A stretch of 64,000 nucleotides of DNA from Dehalobacterium formicoaceticum. Its GTDB lineage: Bacteria; Bacillota; Dehalobacteriia; Dehalobacteriales; Dehalobacteriaceae. Location of the stretch: contig NZ_CP022121.1 in NCBI RefSeq assembly GCF_002224645.1, positions 558,001-622,000 on the forward strand. Direction: 5' to 3'. The notes beneath the pieces are model-generated. The model searched no databases and was not told the origin of the DNA. It worked only from the letters and a program-made list of their open reading frames with translations. The position numbers were made by a program, and so were the translations under genes. Shown here piece by piece: positions 1-7,668 of the stretch (the first letter of the stretch is position 1; the number at the start of each line of letters is the position of its first letter).

Positions 1-228
1 CTTTTTATGTGTAAATTCAGCCAGACGAATGCGATTATGCCGCGAGGCTTCCCGACGAGCATCACATTCCTTCTCCAGTAACTGCGCCAGAAATGCTTCA
101 TAACTGGCATCCTGCTGCGTTGACTCCCGAACTTGCTCATCCAAATGCTTACGAATCATAGGGAGTCTCAGTTCTTTGCTATATTCCAATATCGCTTCCT
201 TAAACGCCTTGCGCGGCGCGTTACTCAT
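1..228 (-). CDS. istB: IstB-type transposition helper ATPase, N-terminal part (copy A)
   Basis: These are the first 76 codons of the IS21 helper ATPase, running off the window edge. The sequence corresponds to 16580-16807 of the complete copy, which encodes a 259-residue protein with Walker A and B motifs. The fragment contains only the N-terminal region before the ATPase core. The start ATG at 228 overlaps the end of istA by 4 bases, the usual translational coupling in this family. IstB binds DNA and activates the IstA transposase at the target. Confidence 0.88.
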   Translation of the reverse strand, partial: MSNAPRKAFKEAILEYSKELRLPMIRKHLDEQVRESTQQDASYEAFLAQLLEKECDARREASRHNRIRLAEFTHKK

Positions 229-1814
229 GCAACGTCCTCCTTTGCTTTTGGTGTATGGGTATCAAACATGTCATCGTACATGCGAAGCTGCTGTGCTGAC
301 CGCTCTACAATCTCTTTTCCCGTTTTCGAGAGATTTGGTTGAACAACAGGCATCGCGTCACGATTCCTAGCACAAAGCACTTTAATTTTATCCGTAGTCA
401 CTTGAGCCGGATGAATTTTCTCCAGCTCCCGAATAGCTTGCTCGACTTCCGCAAATGGGACATCGTCTCGAATATATTGCAATAGCTGTATAAATTCCTT
501 GTCTTGTTTGGTATAATATGTTTCGTATATTTCTTTTATCCTTTTAGGAGCCTGCTGCCATGCCGCACTACCGGCAAATGCACCAGGTTTTTTCCTTAGC
601 GTATCCAAATAATGATTCAGATCAAGCCGCCACTCGTGGTTGCCGGTTAATCGCACATGCTCCGCTACCAAGGATTCCTGATGGAAGCATCGCACCCGGG
701 TCGCATATGCTTTAATCATGATCGATTCACCTACCAAATGATCCGGTACTGAGTAACGATTCTGATCAACGATGATGGTGGAATATTTGTTCACCCGTCC
801 ATAAATCACGCGAGCTGCATCAAATGGTGGAAGGGTGGGCAGCAATGCGGGGCGCTCTTCTTCCAATCGTTCCTCCGCCGTCTGGCCGTTGTACTCATCA
901 TGGGACTTACGATTACGCTTAGTGCACACATCCTGCAAATATTGATTTGCCTCCTCCAGGGATTCAAATTCGTCCCGAAAAGCGAAGGCTTTTCGGCGAA
1001 CGACCTCGACGCTTCGCTCCACATGACCTTTTTCGTTGCCCTTGCGAATATTGCAAAACCGATACTGAAAACCATAGTAGAGCGACAATTGAAGCAATCC
1101 TTGCGTCGGCTCCTTCTCCGTTCCAATAAACCTTTTCACCGCGACTTTCATGTTATCGTACACCATGGTACGATACACTTGGCCGATATGCTGGAAAAAC
1201 AGGGCGTGTGCTTCCTGAAAACACTCTGTTGTTTGTTTGGTGAACAGATAAGCAAAGCGATAGTTCCCGTAAGCCGTTGTGAATACGGCCATCTGAAAAA
1301 CTTGAAATTTTCCATTAATTTTTAGTTTAACCTCACCCCAATCAAATTCGCAAATGTCTCCAAGTTCATACAGAGCCTTAATAAACGCTTCCTTTGGTTT
1401 CCGTTCCAAGCTTCTAATGGTTCGAAGAACGGTACTGTAACTTAGTTGAGTACCCTCGGCTTCCAGTGCTTCAAAGATATCAATGGCTTTTTTTTGCTGC
1501 TTGTGCCGCCCCTGATTTCGCTTAGTTTCATTCTCGTCAAGATAGAACTGGATCCTGTTCACAACCTCGTCAGTCATTTTTCTTTTGGGTCGAATGCCCA
1601 CAGTATACTTGGGGGCAGAAGTGAGGGTGTCGACTAGTGCCTGGATATCTGCCGACCCGCTCGACAATAATTGCTGTCTCCCTTCCTCATATTGTCCAAT
1701 GTACTTTCCTACGGTGTCCCGATTGATCCCTGTTATTTTCGCAATTTCCCGGCGCGATTTCCCTTCATGAATATGCATCATTAAAATTTGTTGCTTGATG
1801 TTCATTGTGATCAT
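225..1814 (-). CDS. istA: IS21-family transposase IstA (copy A)
   Basis: A 529-residue IstA transposase. The N-terminus (residues 1-45) holds a helix-turn-helix with the pattern SRREIAKITGINRDTVGKY. The rve/DDE integrase core follows, with acidic positions visible in CEFDWGEV (about residue 158), MVYDNMKVA (about 218) and KGHVERSVEVVRR (about 265). The C-terminal part is the usual IstA tail. The protein is identical to that encoded at 16804-18393, which implies recent transposition or duplication. It overlaps istB by 4 bases. Start and length fit the family. Confidence 0.93.
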   Translation of the reverse strand: MITMNIKQQILMMHIHEGKSRREIAKITGINRDTVGKYIGQYEEGRQQLLSSGSADIQALVDTLTSAPKYTVGIRPKRKMTDEVVNRIQFYLDENETKRNQGRHKQQKKAIDIFEALEAEGTQLSYSTVLRTIRSLERKPKEAFIKALYELGDICEFDWGEVKLKINGKFQVFQMAVFTTAYGNYRFAYLFTKQTTECFQEAHALFFQHIGQVYRTMVYDNMKVAVKRFIGTEKEPTQGLLQLSLYYGFQYRFCNIRKGNEKGHVERSVEVVRRKAFAFRDEFESLEEANQYLQDVCTKRNRKSHDEYNGQTAEERLEEERPALLPTLPPFDAARVIYGRVNKYSTIIVDQNRYSVPDHLVGESIMIKAYATRVRCFHQESLVAEHVRLTGNHEWRLDLNHYLDTLRKKPGAFAGSAAWQQAPKRIKEIYETYYTKQDKEFIQLLQYIRDDVPFAEVEQAIRELEKIHPAQVTTDKIKVLCARNRDAMPVVQPNLSKTGKEIVERSAQQLRMYDDMFDTHTPKAKEDVA

Positions 1815-1916
1815 CTCTCCCAGCCCCTACCTGTTGAATTTCCTCTCAAGTAGGTTAATCTATTGTGGCCGGTTTTTCAATGACTACGGTGGCCTACTAT
1901 TAGATTACCATAGACA

Positions 1917-2567
1917 CTAAGATCTGCGATACTCGGAAAAACTGTCCACACACCAAAAGCCAAAGTTCCAAATCGAAAAAATCCAGGTAAGATCAATCTT
2001 CTGGTGGACATCCAAGCCAAACTTCAAGCCGGAAAAGGTCCTGGCTACGAGCGCTGGGCGAAAGTGTTCAATCTGAAGCAGATGGCTCAGACCATCAATT
2101 TTCTGACGGAGAATAACATCACTGACTATGAAACCCTGGTTGAAAAAACAAAAGCTGTAACGGATCGTTATCACGAGCTGTCACAGCAGATCAAGGACCT
2201 TGAAAAGCGGATGGCCGAAATCACTGAGTTGAAGAAACATATCATCAATTATGCGAAGACAAAGGATGTATTTGCGGCATATCGACAATCCGGATATTCA
2301 ACAAAATATTATGAGTCGAACACCGAAAACATTCTGCTTCACCAATCAGCCAAGCAAGGTTTTGACTCGATTTCATCAAGCAAGATCCCTTCAATGAGAG
2401 ACCTCCAAGATGAATTCAACACATGCCTGGATTCTAAAAAATTCATTTTAAAAGACTATGTAAAACAAAAGAATCTGATGAAAGAATCGCTGACGGTACA
2501 ATCAAACGTTGATCATCTATTTTCTCAAAAACAGAAGGACAAGCTCATAAACAAAGATGAGAATTGA
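1917..2567 (+). pseudogene. Relaxase C-terminal fragment, cut by IS21 copy A
   Basis: The frame is open from the first base after the IS end (1917) to the stop at 2565-2567, about 216 codons without a start of its own. It includes the stretch LLVDIQAKLQAGKG followed by YERWAKVFNLKQMAQT and a long charged helical region (LSQQIKDLEKRMAEI). This is the typical C-terminal tail of the relaxases of Tn1549-like ICEs. The catalytic N-terminus should lie left of the IS, outside the window. A GTG at 2004 could start a shorter product, but nothing suggests that it is used. The last ~94 codons are repeated at 7190-7467. It is the best evidence that everything up to the integrase at 32271 was one ICE whose conjugation module lies further left. 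Confidence 0.8.
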
Positions 2568-2772
2568 TAACATCAATAGGAATTAGCCGCCGGTTTCTAT
2601 TATACGTTTTTAAGATCCCCGTTTGCTCATATCAACATGTTTTGAGAGGTCTTGATAGCTGTCAAAACGGCGTTTTAGTTCTATTTTTACCTACTCTCGA
2701 ACTTAGGAACATATCCACGCTCGTAAATGGAAACATATCCAAGATTGACTCTCGTTTATGGAAAAATATCAA
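2286..2772 (+). repeat. Direct repeat, copy 1 (relaxase tail plus 3' flank)
   Basis: About 487 bases that recur in the same orientation at about 7192-7668. The match covers the last ~94 relaxase codons, the 130 bases after the stop and a set of CTCGT-type motifs. Most of it differs at only a few positions. The stretch around 2650-2695 is much more diverged. Between the two copies lie hsp20, an IS21-type element and a CmpB-family gene, so the repeat brackets a cargo module. Confidence 0.85.
2696..2772 (+). repeat. Three-fold 22-bp repeat resembling multiple IS ends
   Basis: Three related 22-base units start at 2696, 2720 and 2751, on the pattern CTCGTAAATGGAAACATATC. They are spaced by 2 and 9 bases. 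The same three units, slightly diverged, stand at 7592-7613, 7616-7637 and 7647-7668. Repeated short units near a terminus are common at the ends of IS21-family elements, where they bind transposase. I infer that these may be solo remnants of such an end. No transposase gene is attached. Confidence 0.5.
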
Positions 2773-2806
2773 AGTCAAATTTAAATAAAAAATTCTCAAA
2801 AATATA

Positions 2807-2837
2807 TTGACAAGTGGAACATTCTGTGTTATATAAT
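2807..2837 (+). promoter_or_regulatory. Probable sigma-A promoter of hsp20
   Basis: TTGACA stands at 2807-2812 and TATAAT at 2832-2837, with a spacer of 19. A TATATA at 2830 would give a 17-base spacer. The CIRCE operator begins 2 bases after the -10, so a repressor bound there would cover the transcription start. Confidence 0.75.
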
Positions 2838-2839
2838 AA

Positions 2840-2866
2840 TTAGCACTCAACAATCGAGAGTGCTAA
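2840..2866 (+). promoter_or_regulatory. CIRCE operator (HrcA binding site)
   Basis: A perfect CIRCE inverted repeat: TTAGCACTC at 2840-2848, a 9-base spacer, then GAGTGCTAA at 2858-2866. CIRCE is the HrcA operator that normally controls groESL and dnaK in Firmicutes. It lies between the promoter and the hsp20 start, so this cargo gene should be switched on by heat or protein misfolding through the host's HrcA. No hrcA gene is present in the window. Confidence 0.95.
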
Positions 2867-2897
2867 CAAAAAATAAATTGAAAAGGAGTTGTTATTT

Positions 2898-3347
2898 ATG
2901 GCTGGATTAGTACCTTTTAACAAAAAGAACAAAGAAATCTCTACAAACACTGGCTTTGAGGACTTCTACAACGTACTTGATGACTTTTTTTCCAATGACT
3001 GGCCTTTTAGAAGAACCCTCACACATGACACTTTCAAAGTTGATGTCGAAGATAATGGCAATGAATACCTAATTGAGGCTGAAGTGCCAGGTATAGATAA
3101 AAAAGACATCAATGTTGAACTTAACGATGGAAAACTTATGATTTCTATTACTAGGGATGAAAACAGTGAATCAAAGAAAAAGAATTTCATCCACAGAGAG
3201 AGACGTTATAGTTCTATGAGTCGTTCAATTTATTTGGAAGATGCCAAGCCAGATGGTATTAAAGCAAAACTGGAAAATGGTTTACTTAAAGTTGTAGTTC
3301 CTAAAGAAGAAAAGCCAAACAACAGCATTACAATTGATGTTGAATAA
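2898..3347 (+). CDS. Hsp20-family small heat shock protein
   Basis: A 149-residue alpha-crystallin-type chaperone that would hold unfolding proteins in the cytoplasm until refolded. The crystallin domain spans about residues 45-140. It contains the typical pattern EVPGIDKKDINVELNDGKL and the C-terminal strand pattern LENGLLKVVVPK. A short C-terminal tail (SITIDVE) carries the I-x-I type motif used in oligomer assembly. The ATG at 2898 is chosen because AAAAGGAG lies 8-10 bases upstream; a TTG at 2889 overlaps that site. The gene stands alone between its own promoter/CIRCE and a terminator. It is cargo inside the ICE, bounded by the duplicated relaxase tail. Confidence 0.95.
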   Translation: MAGLVPFNKKNKEISTNTGFEDFYNVLDDFFSNDWPFRRTLTHDTFKVDVEDNGNEYLIEAEVPGIDKKDINVELNDGKLMISITRDENSESKKKNFIHRERRYSSMSRSIYLEDAKPDGIKAKLENGLLKVVVPKEEKPNNSITIDVE

Positions 3348-3350
3348 GGC

Positions 3351-3393
3351 AAAATAAAGCACATCGGGTTATTCACCCATGTGCTTTATTTTT
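3351..3393 (+). terminator. Rho-independent terminator of hsp20
   Basis: A long stem, AATAAAGCACAT with GGGT pairing to ACCC and ATGTGCTTTATT, is followed by a T-run. It lies just after the hsp20 stop codon. Confidence 0.9.
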
Positions 3394-3479
3394 TATACTA
3401 TCAATTGCTTTTTTTATTTTTCTTGTTTGTGTTCATTTTATTGTTACTGGCAAGTACTTTTGCATGTTTTTTGGCAAAT

Positions 3480-3723
3480 AAAAATACAACTTTTTTATCC
3501 GCCCGTTTATTCTTTCCCTTCAGGTTTGCGTATACATTCACTTTTTATGGGCTCTGCCCATACCCGCCCTCGCCGGTAGGCAGTTGGTCATGCTTTGCAA
3601 GACCAACTAACAATAGGGTATTATACGGGGGCAGTAAAGGGTAAAGCTGCGCCTGGCTAACGCCAGCCCTTGACTGCCAGCATAGGCTCGAAGTACTAAT
3701 CCAGGCTAGTTCTATAACTAGTT
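3480..3723 (+). other. Non-coding left flank of the second IS21-type element
   Basis: Some 240 bases inside the element without a gene. It contains several self-complementary stretches: AGTTGGTC with GACCAACT around 3580-3608, GGCTAACGCC near 3655, and ACTAGTTCTATAACTAGT near 3707-3724 beside the istB stop. A folded RNA or DNA structure at the istB 3' end is likely. I see no known RNA family. Confidence 0.4.
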
Positions 3724-4476
3724 TTAATTTTTGCCTAAGAATGAACTTCTGTGTTCTAATCGATAACTTTTTCCTTCTAGTGAAATCATATCGCAACGGT
3801 ACGTAAGTCTGTCCAAGATTGCGGTAGCTAATGCCGCATCTCCTAAAAACTCTGTCCATTCCTCAAAACCTTTGTTTGATGTTATGATTATAGATGCCTG
3901 CTCATGCAAATCTGATATTAACTGAAAAAAAAGGTTTGCATCCGTTCTTTCTATCGGAAGGTACCCAACTTCATCAATTACAACAAGACTGGACTTATAT
4001 ATCCTGTTAATCTTAGTTTTGCTTCTTCTGGATATCTCCTGGGTCCTTAGTATCTGTACCAGGTTACTCATAGTGGTGAAACTTACCTTATAACCTTCCT
4101 GTGCTGCCTTATAGGCCAATGCTATGCTAAGATGCGACTTTCCAACACCCGGAGGGCCTAAAAATATTAGATTATACATTTGTTCAATCCACTTAAGCTC
4201 AGCAAGTTGCTTTAGTTGTTTCTCGGTAATCGAATACTGAAAACTGACGTCAAAATCTTCCAGTTTTTTTATGTAGGGGAAACCAGCCTCCTTGATTCGT
4301 TTCTCCTTTGCTCTGTTTACTCTATATTTTAGTTCTCCTGTTAATACAGCTGAAATAAGCTCGGTATAAGTCTGATTCTTTTCTTCTGCGACTTTTATGA
4401 GTTTATCGATGCTGTCCCTCGTATTGATTAAACCTAGGCTGTACGCGTCCGCTTTTATATCTTTCATGTTAATCAT
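3724..4476 (-). CDS. istB: IstB-type helper ATPase of the second IS21-type element
   Basis: A 250-residue AAA+ transposition helper. Walker A is GPPGVGKSH and Walker B is VVIDEVGYLP, with the usual ITSNKGFEEW sensor region after it. The ATG at 4476 is taken as start; an upstream GTG at 4485 would add three residues and there is no strong ribosome site for either. The gene overlaps the end of istA by about 8 bases, so translation is probably coupled. It is clearly different in sequence from the copy A/B IstB. Confidence 0.9.
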   Translation of the reverse strand: MINMKDIKADAYSLGLINTRDSIDKLIKVAEEKNQTYTELISAVLTGELKYRVNRAKEKRIKEAGFPYIKKLEDFDVSFQYSITEKQLKQLAELKWIEQMYNLIFLGPPGVGKSHLSIALAYKAAQEGYKVSFTTMSNLVQILRTQEISRRSKTKINRIYKSSLVVIDEVGYLPIERTDANLFFQLISDLHEQASIIITSNKGFEEWTEFLGDAALATAILDRLTYRCDMISLEGKSYRLEHRSSFLGKN

Positions 4477-6055
4477 CAGCCACACATCCCTTCATTGCTC
4501 TCTTGTATTCATTGATATCCCTTACCTTAGGATTGTTGCCCTTATATTTTGACGGTATTTGGGATATCTTCAATGGTGATGCTTTATGTGGCTCCTGTTG
4601 CAATTCCTTAAAATATTCCATACTTGACCTAAAGTCACCCGCTGACCAAAGTTTTTTCTCAACACAGTAATGTAGTGCCTGTCTTATGACATAAGGATCA
4701 AGTATCTCTTCACATATCCTCAGTATTACGCCTAATTGGTCTTTAAAATACCGTGGTTTATCTTTCTTTATAGCATCAAGCAGTACTCTTGCCTCATCAA
4801 GATAGAGCAGAGATTTAAAAGCTTTTTGATAGAGCAGTTCCTGTTTATTATTTAAATCTCTCTCCTGATGGTTTATTGAAATTAATTTACCCTTGTCAAT
4901 AGATATCTTATGTCTTGCGTATATTTCACCCGTTTCCACATCTGCAATTACCATACTGCCCTTGTCGATTAGTAAATTTACTTTTAGACCAGGTTTATAT
5001 GTTCCCTTTGGAACCCTATATCGGTTGGACTTATATAAAACTGTATTGTCTTTTCTGACGATATAAGGTAAACTTTTACTGGAAGATATGTTTTTATATG
5101 CAGGTACCGGCATCAGGTGTTGTTTTTCAAGGGCGAACACTTCTGCTGGTATCTTTTTTGTAATTTCATGAACCTTTGCATTGCCTGTTCTTTCAAGCCA
5201 AGCAAGACAAAGCTGGTTAAAGTCATCTATATTATCAAATATGCGATGCTTGGCAAAATTATATTTTGCATATTTCACAACGGCTTCGACTCGTCCTTTG
5301 GTCTCTGGATCAGCACCCTTACACAAATAAACCTTAAATTTCATTATACTTGTATAATGCTGAAATCCTTCGGTGTAGATGATATCACCACTATTTTCAG
5401 ATACTGCCAGCACTTTATCCTGATCATATACAATCTCTTTTGGCTTGCCCCCAAAGTAGGCAAATGCTTTGTTATGAGCATTCACAAACATCTGTGTAGT
5501 AAAGGGCCGGTCAGTCCAGTATACAAACTTGTACCGTGAGTGAGACAGCACCATTGCAAAGCAGTATACTTGTGTTCGTTTTCCGTCAGCCTTTTTTAAC
5601 CATATCTGGCCCATATCTACCTGCGCTTGATAGCCCATTGGCGGGTCTTCTAGCGCTTCATATTGTCTGAAATTTGCCCTCTTTGGAATGTTGTACTCTA
5701 TTCTTAAATGCGCTACATAAAGTCTTAATGTTCTGTCAGAAAGCTTCGCGTCACCATGCCGCTCTTTGAGCCAGTCATAAAGCTGCGCTGAAGACATATC
5801 AGGATTATCTTTTAGCCAACTGACAAGCTCTTCCTCATAAATATCGCCTTTTTTGCATCTTGTACGGGTATCCTCTAGAGTAAGCGCGTACTCATCCGGT
5901 GGCATGTCCCAATATTTGTTTACTGTTCTGAAATTAATGCCTAGTTTTCTAGCTGCCTGGGTCTTTTTAAAACCCTCTTTTTTCTTTTGTTGAATTTCAC
6001 TATACATTTTCCAATCTGTCATCCTTTCTGTCACCCCCAAGGAAGATTGTACCAT
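4469..6055 (-). CDS. istA: IstA-type transposase of the second IS21-type element
   Basis: A 528-residue DDE transposase. A helix-turn-helix is seen near residues 30-50 (TQAARKLGINFRTVNKYW). The catalytic core shows QVDMGQIWL (about residue 148), IVYDQDKVLA (about 210) and KGRVEAVVKY (about 255), which supply the D-D-E residues. The start at 6055 follows AGGAGAAGA. An internal ATG 33 bases downstream is possible. The sequence is intact, so the element may still be active. Confidence 0.92.
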   Translation of the reverse strand: MVQSSLGVTERMTDWKMYSEIQQKKKEGFKKTQAARKLGINFRTVNKYWDMPPDEYALTLEDTRTRCKKGDIYEEELVSWLKDNPDMSSAQLYDWLKERHGDAKLSDRTLRLYVAHLRIEYNIPKRANFRQYEALEDPPMGYQAQVDMGQIWLKKADGKRTQVYCFAMVLSHSRYKFVYWTDRPFTTQMFVNAHNKAFAYFGGKPKEIVYDQDKVLAVSENSGDIIYTEGFQHYTSIMKFKVYLCKGADPETKGRVEAVVKYAKYNFAKHRIFDNIDDFNQLCLAWLERTGNAKVHEITKKIPAEVFALEKQHLMPVPAYKNISSSKSLPYIVRKDNTVLYKSNRYRVPKGTYKPGLKVNLLIDKGSMVIADVETGEIYARHKISIDKGKLISINHQERDLNNKQELLYQKAFKSLLYLDEARVLLDAIKKDKPRYFKDQLGVILRICEEILDPYVIRQALHYCVEKKLWSAGDFRSSMEYFKELQQEPHKASPLKISQIPSKYKGNNPKVRDINEYKRAMKGCVADD

Positions 6056-6152
6056 TCTTCTCCTAGGTGATGTTACTTGACGGATTGAAAAGTTGTATTT
6101 TTATTTGCCAAAATCACTGCACTATTGTTTGCCAAAATCATTGCACTTTATT

Positions 6153-6941
6153 TTACCATTCACATTTATTTACTGCTTTTAAATTAATTAGTGTTTCTTT
6201 ATGTAATTTTGACGTTATATTGGGGAAAGCAGCAAATACTCTTTTCACAAACTCTTTATTTTGTTTTGATATATCATTAAATTTTTGGTTAAGCTCATCG
6301 ATTTTATTTGTTAATACCCTAATCTGAGACAGTTCTTCGTCAGATTGTATTGATTTTAATTTTATAAAAAATTCCTCTGACATCGTCTCTTTGATTTCAT
6401 CCGCAATCATATGAAGCTTCGATAGGTTGGTATTCAATTTTAAAGCATTTAGAGTAGATATTATATTATCAGTCAAGAATATGGATAGTAATATTAAACT
6501 TGATGTGTAACGCATGCTTAATGGCAACTTGTTAATCATATTAAGTAAAATAGGATTTAGAAAATATATTGCGATTAATGATAATCCTCCAAAAATCAAC
6601 GAATTATGTAATACGACTCTTCCATGAATATTCAACTTATAATTTGAATAATCCCACCATTTTAAATGGTATATTCGTTCTAATAAATATCCCGTAACAT
6701 ATTCCAAAAGACTAGTTACAATCACTGCAAGAAAATAAACTATTATAGGATTATCTGAAAAAGGTGTCAAAATATTTATGACTGCAAGTGCTCCAAAGCC
6801 ATAAATAGGACAATACGGGCCTATTAAAAACCCTCTGTTCACAAACTTTTTATCCGGAAACGAACAATATATTACCTCACATACCCAGCCAATAAAGCTG
6901 TATGTTAAAAAAAGCAAAAATTCTTTTATTATATACTCCAT
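6153..6941 (-). CDS. ABC_trans_CmpB-family membrane protein
   Basis: A 262-residue protein of the putative ABC-transporter type IV / CmpB family (COG4905). The N-terminal half is membrane-embedded, with about 5-6 hydrophobic helices and the family patterns FIGWVCEVIYCSF, NRGFLIGPYCPIYG, SLLEYVTGYLLE and WWDYSNYKLNIHGRV. The C-terminal ~90 residues are charged and helical. Function is unknown in the family. The start ATG at 6941 follows AAAGGGAT. The stop lies 13 bases from the end of the second IS21-type element, so the IS may have trimmed the C-terminus. The gene belongs to the module bracketed by the duplicated relaxase tail. Confidence 0.85.
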   Translation of the reverse strand: MEYIIKEFLLFLTYSFIGWVCEVIYCSFPDKKFVNRGFLIGPYCPIYGFGALAVINILTPFSDNPIIVYFLAVIVTSLLEYVTGYLLERIYHLKWWDYSNYKLNIHGRVVLHNSLIFGGLSLIAIYFLNPILLNMINKLPLSMRYTSSLILLSIFLTDNIISTLNALKLNTNLSKLHMIADEIKETMSEEFFIKLKSIQSDEELSQIRVLTNKIDELNQKFNDISKQNKEFVKRVFAAFPNITSKLHKETLINLKAVNKCEW

Positions 6942-7189
6942 AACGATCCCTTTCTATAATTCAATATTATTCGAGAAACTTTTTCCTAATCCGCATTTTG
7001 TCTCAACAACTCTTTTAAAGCTTTCCTGTTCGATATTAGCCATACAGATGAAAAAATCTCTGATTTAAAAGCATCCGAAAAGCTCTCGGACTTAATAAAG
7101 CAAAGGATCACCAGCTGCCAGGCGAGATTCAAATGTGCGAAAAATCCTTGACACTACCCGCACAAGTGGCTCTAAAAAAACGCGTTACG

Positions 7190-7467
7190 CACAATCCGGA
7201 TATTCAACAAAATTTTATGAGTCGAACACCGAAAACATACTGCTTCACCAATCAGCCAAGCAAGGTTTTGACTCGATTTCATCGAGCAAGATCCCTTCAA
7301 TGAGAGACCTCCAAGACGAATTCAACACATGCCTGGATTCTAAAAAAGTCATTTTAAAAGACTATGTAAAACAAAAGAATCTGATGAAAGAATCGCTGAC
7401 GATACAATCAAACGTTGATCATCTATTTTCTCAAAAAACAGAAGGACAAGCTCATAAACAAAGATGA
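7190..7467 (+). pseudogene. Second copy of the relaxase C-terminal tail
   Basis: The frame repeats the last ~92 residues of the fragment at 1917-2567 (SGYSTKFYESNTENILL to the end). Upstream the similarity stops abruptly after CGCGTTACG. There is no start of its own and no catalytic region, so this is a relic. An insertion near the end shifts the last few residues compared with copy 1. From 6942 to 7190 I see no gene and no recognisable feature. Confidence 0.8.
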
Positions 7468-7668
7468 GAATTGATAACATCAATAGGAACTAGCCGCCGG
7501 TTTCTATTAGACGTTTTTAAGATCCCCGTTTGCTCATATCAACATGCTTGGAGAGGTCAGAATACCTGTGAAAACTGCATTTTGAACCCCTTATGTTATT
7601 GGGAACATATCCACGCTCGTAAATCGAAACATATCCAATATTGGCTCTCGTTTGCAGGAAAATATCAA
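7192..7668 (+). repeat. Direct repeat, copy 2 (relaxase tail plus 3' flank)
   Basis: This matches 2286-2772 in the same orientation, including the three CTCGT-type units at 7592-7668. Its right edge coincides with the stop codon (7665-7667) of the gene at 7665-9161. The recombination that made the repeat may therefore have set the C-terminus of that protein. Confidence 0.85.

Larger units (their letters stand above)
1..1916 (-). mobile_element. IS21-family element, copy A (left end outside window)
   Basis: This is the istA-proximal part of an IS21-type insertion sequence. By eye it reads the same as 16580-18495, the matching part of the complete copy further right. Its right end is placed at 1916 by that comparison: the end ATAGACA of the second copy is fixed by a target duplication. 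Directly after 1916 the DNA enters a relaxase reading frame, so this copy interrupts that gene. The left end and its target duplication lie outside the window, so insertion cannot be proven from this copy alone. Confidence 0.9.
3442..6140 (-). mobile_element. Second IS21-type element, unrelated to copies A/B
   Basis: About 2.7 kb with an istA/istB pair and matching ends. Both ends contain TTTGGCAAATAAAAATACAA (left near 3470, right as its complement near 6090-6110). Both also carry a second TGGCAA unit 14 bases further out. Taking TG six bases before the outer TGGCAA gives 3442 and 6140. I could not find a convincing target duplication, so the limits are good to perhaps 10-15 bases. It sits directly behind the stop of the CmpB-family gene. 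Confidence 0.75.

Noticed and set aside
3400-3480. Small open frames directly after the hsp20 terminator
   Set aside because: They lie over the IS end repeats, are rich in Phe/Leu from poly-T DNA, and have no ribosome site.
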